Below are positions 60,603 through 64,000 of a DNA stretch of 64,000 bases, one piece after another; within the stretch, counting starts at the first letter, position 1, and the number at the start of each line of letters is the position of its first letter. Source of the stretch: Micromonospora inositola (GTDB lineage: Bacteria > Actinomycetota > Actinomycetes > Mycobacteriales > Micromonosporaceae). The stretch covers positions 2,976,001 through 3,040,000 of the forward strand of contig NZ_LT607754.1 in assembly GCF_900090285.1 (NCBI RefSeq), in the 5' to 3' direction. Under the pieces are notes generated by a model. The model had not been told where the DNA came from. It ran no database searches and saw only the letters and a program-made list of their open reading frames with translations. The position numbers and the translations under genes were made by a program.

Positions 60603-60867
60603 CCCACCCACCCCCGGTTCGTCCGGTCCCGGTCCGCGCCGGGTCTCACCGTACGACCTGGCGAATGCCCACGGGCGGGGCGGGAATGCGTACGGGGAGG
60701 TGAGCGTTACCCCTGCCGGACCAGCTGTGCGGCCCGCTCGCCGGGTCGGCCGACGCCCGTGGCACACTGGTCAATCGGCCACCGGTTCCGGTTCACGCCC
60801 GAGCCCGTCGTGAACGACGGGGCACCGACGGCGACCCGGCGACCACCCACGAAAGGACCGAGGCGAG

Positions 60868-61092
60868 ATGAAGCAGAACATCCACCCGGAGTACGTGACC
60901 ACCGAGGTCAGCTGCTCCTGCGGTAACACCTTCACGACCCGCAGCACCGCCAAGGGCGGCGCCATCCACGTCGAGACCTGCAGCGCCTGCCACCCGTTCT
61001 ACACCGGTAAGCAGCGCGTTCTCGACACCGCCGGCCGGGTCGCGAAGTTCCAGCAGAAGTACGCCAAGGTTCAGGCCAAGAAGGCCAAGTAG
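60868..61092 (+). CDS. rpmE: 50S ribosomal protein L31 (zinc-binding form)
   Basis: The 74-aa protein starts [22 protein letters not shown] and has the zinc ligands C16, C18, C37 and C40 (CxC ... CSAC), so it is the Zn-dependent paralogue. HPFYTGKQR is diagnostic. ATG is preceded by AAGGACCGAGGCGAG. A terminator follows, and prfA comes 109 nt later. Confidence 0.97.
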   Translation: MKQNIHPEYVTTEVSCSCGNTFTTRSTAKGGAIHVETCSACHPFYTGKQRVLDTAGRVAKFQQKYAKVQAKKAK

Positions 61093-61103
61093 CTTCACCG
61101 AGG

Positions 61104-61138
61104 ACGCCCGTGTCCGGCTCCGTGCCGGACGCGGGCGT
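61104..61138 (+). terminator. Terminator of rpmE
   Basis: ACGCCCGTGTCCGG pairs with CCGGACGCGGGCGT (one G-T wobble) across a 7-nt loop, followed by a TTCGTCCGTTT tail. Confidence 0.75.
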
Positions 61139-61201
61139 TCGTCCGTTTCCACCGGTTTTCCGCCCGTCCCGCCCGGTTGTCGTCGAAGGAGCATCCGCAG
61201 C

Positions 61202-62290
61202 ATGAGCAGTGAGCGCCTGGCCGCCCTCCTCGACGAGTACGCCGAGCTGGAGAAGCGGCTCGCCGACCCGGCCATCCACGCCGACCAGGGCACCGCCCGG
61301 CGGGTGGGTCGCCGCTACGCCGAGCTGGTCCCGCTGCACAAGGCGGCCGGCGAGCTGGAGCAGGCCCGCGCCGACCTGGTCGCCGCCCGCGAGCTGGCCG
61401 CCGAGGACCCGGCGTTCGCGACCGAGGCCGAGTCGATCGCGGCGACCCTGCCGGCGCTGGAGGAACGGCTGGCGGAGCTGCTGATCCCGCGCGACCCGCA
61501 CGACGCCAAGGACGTGATCGTGGAGATCAAGGCCGGCGAGGGTGGCGAGGAGTCGGCCCTGTTCGCCGGCGACCTGCTGCGGATGTACACCCGGTACGCC
61601 GAGCGGCGCGGCTGGCTCACCGAGGTGATCGACGCGCAGGACTCCGACCTCGGCGGCGTCAAGGACGTCTCGCTGGCGATCAAGACCAAGGGCGTGCCCG
61701 AGGGGGGCAACGGCGTCTGGTCCCGGCTGAAGTGGGAGGGCGGGGTGCACCGGGTGCAGCGCGTCCCGGTCACCGAGTCGCAGGGCCGGATCCACACCAG
61801 CGCGGCCGGCGTGCTGGTGCTGCCGGAGGCCGAGGACGTGGACGTCACCATCGACCCGAACGACCTGCGGATCGACGTGTTCCGTTCGTCCGGGCCGGGT
61901 GGCCAGTCGGTGAACACCACCGACTCGGCGGTCCGGATCACCCACGTGCCGACCGGGATCGTGGTCTCCTGCCAGAACGAGAAGTCCCAGCTGCAGAACC
62001 GGGAGCAGGCCATGCGGATCCTGCGCGCCCGGCTGCTCGCGGCGGCGCAGGAGCAGGCCGACGCGGCCGCCTCGGACGCCCGCAAGGCGCAGGTCCGGAC
62101 GGTGGACCGCTCGGAGCGGATCCGCACCTACAACTTCCCGCAGAACCGGATCACCGACCACCGGATCGGCTACACCGCGTACAACCTCGACCTGGCCCTC
62201 GCCGGCGAGCTGGACGGCGTCCTCGACGCCCTGGCGGAGGCCGACCGCGCCGCCCGCCTGGCCGGCGAAACCGAACTGACCCGCCGCTGA
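61202..62290 (+). CDS. prfA: Peptide chain release factor 1
   Basis: The 362-aa factor ends translation at UAA and UAG. The recognition tripeptide is PVT ([16 protein letters not shown]), and the peptidyl-hydrolysis motif is GGQ in [17 protein letters not shown], methylated in most bacteria by PrmC. ATG 61202 follows CGAAGGAGCATCCGCAGC. PrmC normally comes next but is absent here; the next gene is convergent. Confidence 0.97.
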   Translation: MSSERLAALLDEYAELEKRLADPAIHADQGTARRVGRRYAELVPLHKAAGELEQARADLVAARELAAEDPAFATEAESIAATLPALEERLAELLIPRDPHDAKDVIVEIKAGEGGEESALFAGDLLRMYTRYAERRGWLTEVIDAQDSDLGGVKDVSLAIKTKGVPEGGNGVWSRLKWEGGVHRVQRVPVTESQGRIHTSAAGVLVLPEAEDVDVTIDPNDLRIDVFRSSGPGGQSVNTTDSAVRITHVPTGIVVSCQNEKSQLQNREQAMRILRARLLAAAQEQADAAASDARKAQVRTVDRSERIRTYNFPQNRITDHRIGYTAYNLDLALAGELDGVLDALAEADRAARLAGETELTRR

Positions 62291-62302
62291 CCACCCGCCC
62301 CC

Positions 62303-62331
62303 TGCTCGGCCCGCGCCGGCGCGGGGGAGCA
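62303..62331. terminator. Terminator between prfA and the GGDEF gene
   Basis: TGCTC-GG-CCCGCG pairs with CGCGGG-G-GAGCA around CCGG, in the 52-bp convergent gap. Confidence 0.6.
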
Positions 62332-62342
62332 ACGGGTCGGGG

Positions 62343-63893
62343 TCAGGAAGCGCGGGGGCGGGACTTGGCGCGGAGCATCTCCCGGTCGGCCAGCTCGAAG
62401 GCGGTGCCGAGGGCCTCCCGCAGGCTCGCGCCGGTGCCGCCCACCTCGGCGAAGCCGATGCTCACCCCGACCGGAGTGCCGGGCACCAGGGACTCCCAGT
62501 CCTCGGTGCGGACCGCGGCGTCGATCCGGCGGGCCACCTCGGCGGCCTCCGACATCCCGGCCCCGGCCAGCACCACCACGAACTCGTCGCCGCCGTAGCG
62601 GGCGACGAAGTCGCCGCGCCGCATCACCCGGTTGATCACTCCGGCGATCCGCTGGAGGACCAGGTCGCCCGAGTGGTGGCCGTGCCGGGTGTTGACCGCC
62701 TTGAAGCCGTCCAGGTCGCAGACGCCGATCACCACCCGCTCACCCCCGGCCACGACCGCACCGATGTACCGCTCGAGGCGGCGCCGGTTGGGCAGTCCGG
62801 TCAGTGGGTCGGTGAGCGCCTCGCCCTCGTACCGGGCCGCCTCCCGGCGCATCTCCTCGTGGTCGATCCGGGCGGCGATCCCGTCGATGTAGACGTCGCG
62901 CAGCCGGTCGTTGCGCTGCGCCGCCAGCCGGAACGCGTGCCGGTCGGCCTGGTGCGCGGCGGCGTGGTCGCCGGCCCGGGCCAGGGCGATGCTGCGCAGC
63001 CGGGACGGTTCGGCCGCGCCGAGCGTCTCGGCCGAGACCTGGGCGGCGTCCAGCCGGGTCACCGCCTCGATCGGCCGGCCGTCGGCGACGGCCAGGCAGA
63101 CCTGGCCGAGCTGGCGCATGTCCCGCGCCCGGGCGCTGTCGCCGCCGTGGCCGAGCAGCCGGGCGGGGTCGGCGTCCGTGCCGGACTCCACCCGGTCGCC
63201 GAGGGCGGCCCGGCGGGCCGCCGCGTAGCCGTACGCGGCCAGGCTGCTCGGCCGCAGGTTGCCGGCCCGCCCGGCGCGCAGGAACCGGTTGAGGTCCCCG
63301 GCGACGTCCCGGAGGACCCGCAGGCAGCCGTCGCTGTCCCCGTTGTGGTCCAGCGCGACCGCGTTGCGCAGCCGGATGCCGGGGGCGGCGAAGGTCTCCT
63401 CCGGGATGCCGGCGGCCAGCCCGACCTGGCGGGCCCGCTCGATCGCCCCGAGGGCGTGGCCGTGGAAGCTGAGGTAGGAGTAGGCCATCGCCAGGTCATG
63501 CCAGCCCCAGGCGGTGTCCCGGTCCGGGTCGTCGACGGTGCCGAGCCAGCGGGAGGCCTTGACCAGGTGGGTGACGCAGCGGTCCAGCGCCCCCTGGTGG
63601 TGCGCGGCCAGCGCGGCCAGCGCGTTGAGGTGCCCGCGCAGGTAGGGCTCGGCCAGGTCGCGGGTGGCGCTGGACGCCTCCTCGATGGCCCGGGTGAACT
63701 CCGCCGTCCGACCGAGGTTGATCAGCGCGGAGAGGCGCTGGACCAGGGCGTCGGCGCGGGCGTTCGGGTCGCTGGTGGTACGGATGACCCGGTCCAGGAT
63801 GGCGCAGGCCTCCGCCGAGCGGCTGGCCTCCTGCAACGCCCGGGCGTGCCGGAGGGCGTCAACCTGGTCGTCGACCCGGTCGAGCCAGCTCAC
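62343..63893 (-). CDS. GGDEF diguanylate cyclase with N-terminal TPR-like helical region
   Basis: The 516-aa protein has an alpha-helical TPR-like region (~1-330) and a GGDEF domain (~345-510). The active-site loop is intact (YGGDEF, 434-438), with the metal-binding VCDLDGFKAVN and DPLTGLPNRR. The inhibitory I-site RxxD (RRGD, 425-428) lies exactly five residues ahead. It should make c-di-GMP, controlled by product and by the N-terminal sensor. No membrane segment. GTG 63893 is preferred over GTG 63899 because GGGAGG is then ~6 nt away. It is convergent with prfA. Confidence 0.92.
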   Translation of the reverse strand: MSWLDRVDDQVDALRHARALQEASRSAEACAILDRVIRTTSDPNARADALVQRLSALINLGRTAEFTRAIEEASSATRDLAEPYLRGHLNALAALAAHHQGALDRCVTHLVKASRWLGTVDDPDRDTAWGWHDLAMAYSYLSFHGHALGAIERARQVGLAAGIPEETFAAPGIRLRNAVALDHNGDSDGCLRVLRDVAGDLNRFLRAGRAGNLRPSSLAAYGYAAARRAALGDRVESGTDADPARLLGHGGDSARARDMRQLGQVCLAVADGRPIEAVTRLDAAQVSAETLGAAEPSRLRSIALARAGDHAAAHQADRHAFRLAAQRNDRLRDVYIDGIAARIDHEEMRREAARYEGEALTDPLTGLPNRRRLERYIGAVVAGGERVVIGVCDLDGFKAVNTRHGHHSGDLVLQRIAGVINRVMRRGDFVARYGGDEFVVVLAGAGMSEAAEVARRIDAAVRTEDWESLVPGTPVGVSIGFAEVGGTGASLREALGTAFELADREMLRAKSRPRAS

Positions 63894-63958
63894 CAGCACC
63901 TCCCTGTCGGTGTGCGTCCGGCCGCACCCGCTCGTGATGTGACCCGCGACGCTTCATG

Positions 63959-63964
63959 ATTATG
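63959..63964 (-). promoter_or_regulatory. Likely -10 box of the GGDEF gene
   Basis: CATAAT on the minus strand lies ~65 nt upstream of the start, in the only AT-rich patch before the gene (TTCATGATTATG on the plus strand). The predicted leader includes GGGAGG. Confidence 0.45.
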
Positions 63965-64000
63965 TCGTGACCTCCCTCCCGCAACACCCGTCCGAAGGGA

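Noticed and set aside
63967..64000. A GTG frame (VTSLPQHPSEG) at the right edge.
   Set aside because: There is no ribosome site, and the AT-rich patch just before it is better read as the GGDEF promoter; too little sequence remains to judge.

Overview
The window is high-GC actinomycete chromosome, most likely from Micromonospora or a close relative in the Micromonosporaceae. The grounds are the extreme GC bias at third codon positions, frequent GTG/TTG starts, many leaderless promoters, a two-domain LysX, a DUF6412-YidC pair, and the actinobacterial order argS-lysA-hom-thrC ... thrB-rho ... rpmE-prfA. I see no phage, CRISPR array, rRNA or complete insertion sequence. There is one tRNA gene, tRNA-Arg(CCG).

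Layout. 0-6.5 kb: a Nei-type DNA glycosylase, the remnant of an FMN reductase, then a minus-strand run of GCS2-type ligase, CoA-disulfide-reductase-like flavoenzyme, WGR/beta-propeller protein and antibiotic kinase. 6.6-12 kb: membrane and envelope genes (lysX, DUF998, DUF6412, YidC/Oxa1). 12-16 kb: secreted polysaccharide degradation, with a GH16 glucanase under a perfect-palindrome operator and a GH18 chitinase behind its own promoter and an orphan signal-peptide ORF, then DedA. 16-22.4 kb: TreS-like GH13 enzyme, FabG-like SDR, two small membrane proteins, Gfo/Idh/MocA oxidoreductase, DUF2795 and an erythromycin-esterase-like protein. 22.4-29 kb: three regulator-target modules, TetR/MMPL, PadR/flavin monooxygenase and HxlR/MFS. 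29-33 kb: divergent MocR / PEP-mutase-like lyase plus cupin, and a stand-alone LigD-type polymerase domain. 32.9-38.3 kb: a multiple-sugar ABC importer (mmsA-mmsB-chvE) followed by a ROK regulator. 38.6-41.3 kb: tRNA-Arg, a degenerate IS630-type transposase, and the DUF305/DUF3105 pair. 41.4-62.3 kb: the aspartate-family amino-acid and translation/termination core, interrupted by an RND pump, a NodB deacetylase and an MFS protein between thrC and thrB, and by a phosphodiester-glycosidase/phosphoesterase and a T4 Pnkp-like enzyme between rho and rpmE. 62.3-64 kb: a GGDEF diguanylate cyclase.

How genes work together. argS, lysA, hom, thrC and thrB cover lysine and threonine supply and arginine charging. 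rho, rpmE and prfA serve transcription and translation termination. The GH16 and GH18 enzymes act outside the cell on beta-glucan and chitin, while the ChvE importer takes up monosaccharides. The strongest unusual signals are a DDE-deficient IS630-type transposase with an intact reading frame, a Nei glycosylase lacking the near-invariant Asn of its H2TH motif, an in-frame stop in the DUF6412 gene, the orphan signal-peptide ORF in the chitinase leader, and a set of operator palindromes sitting directly on leaderless start sites.
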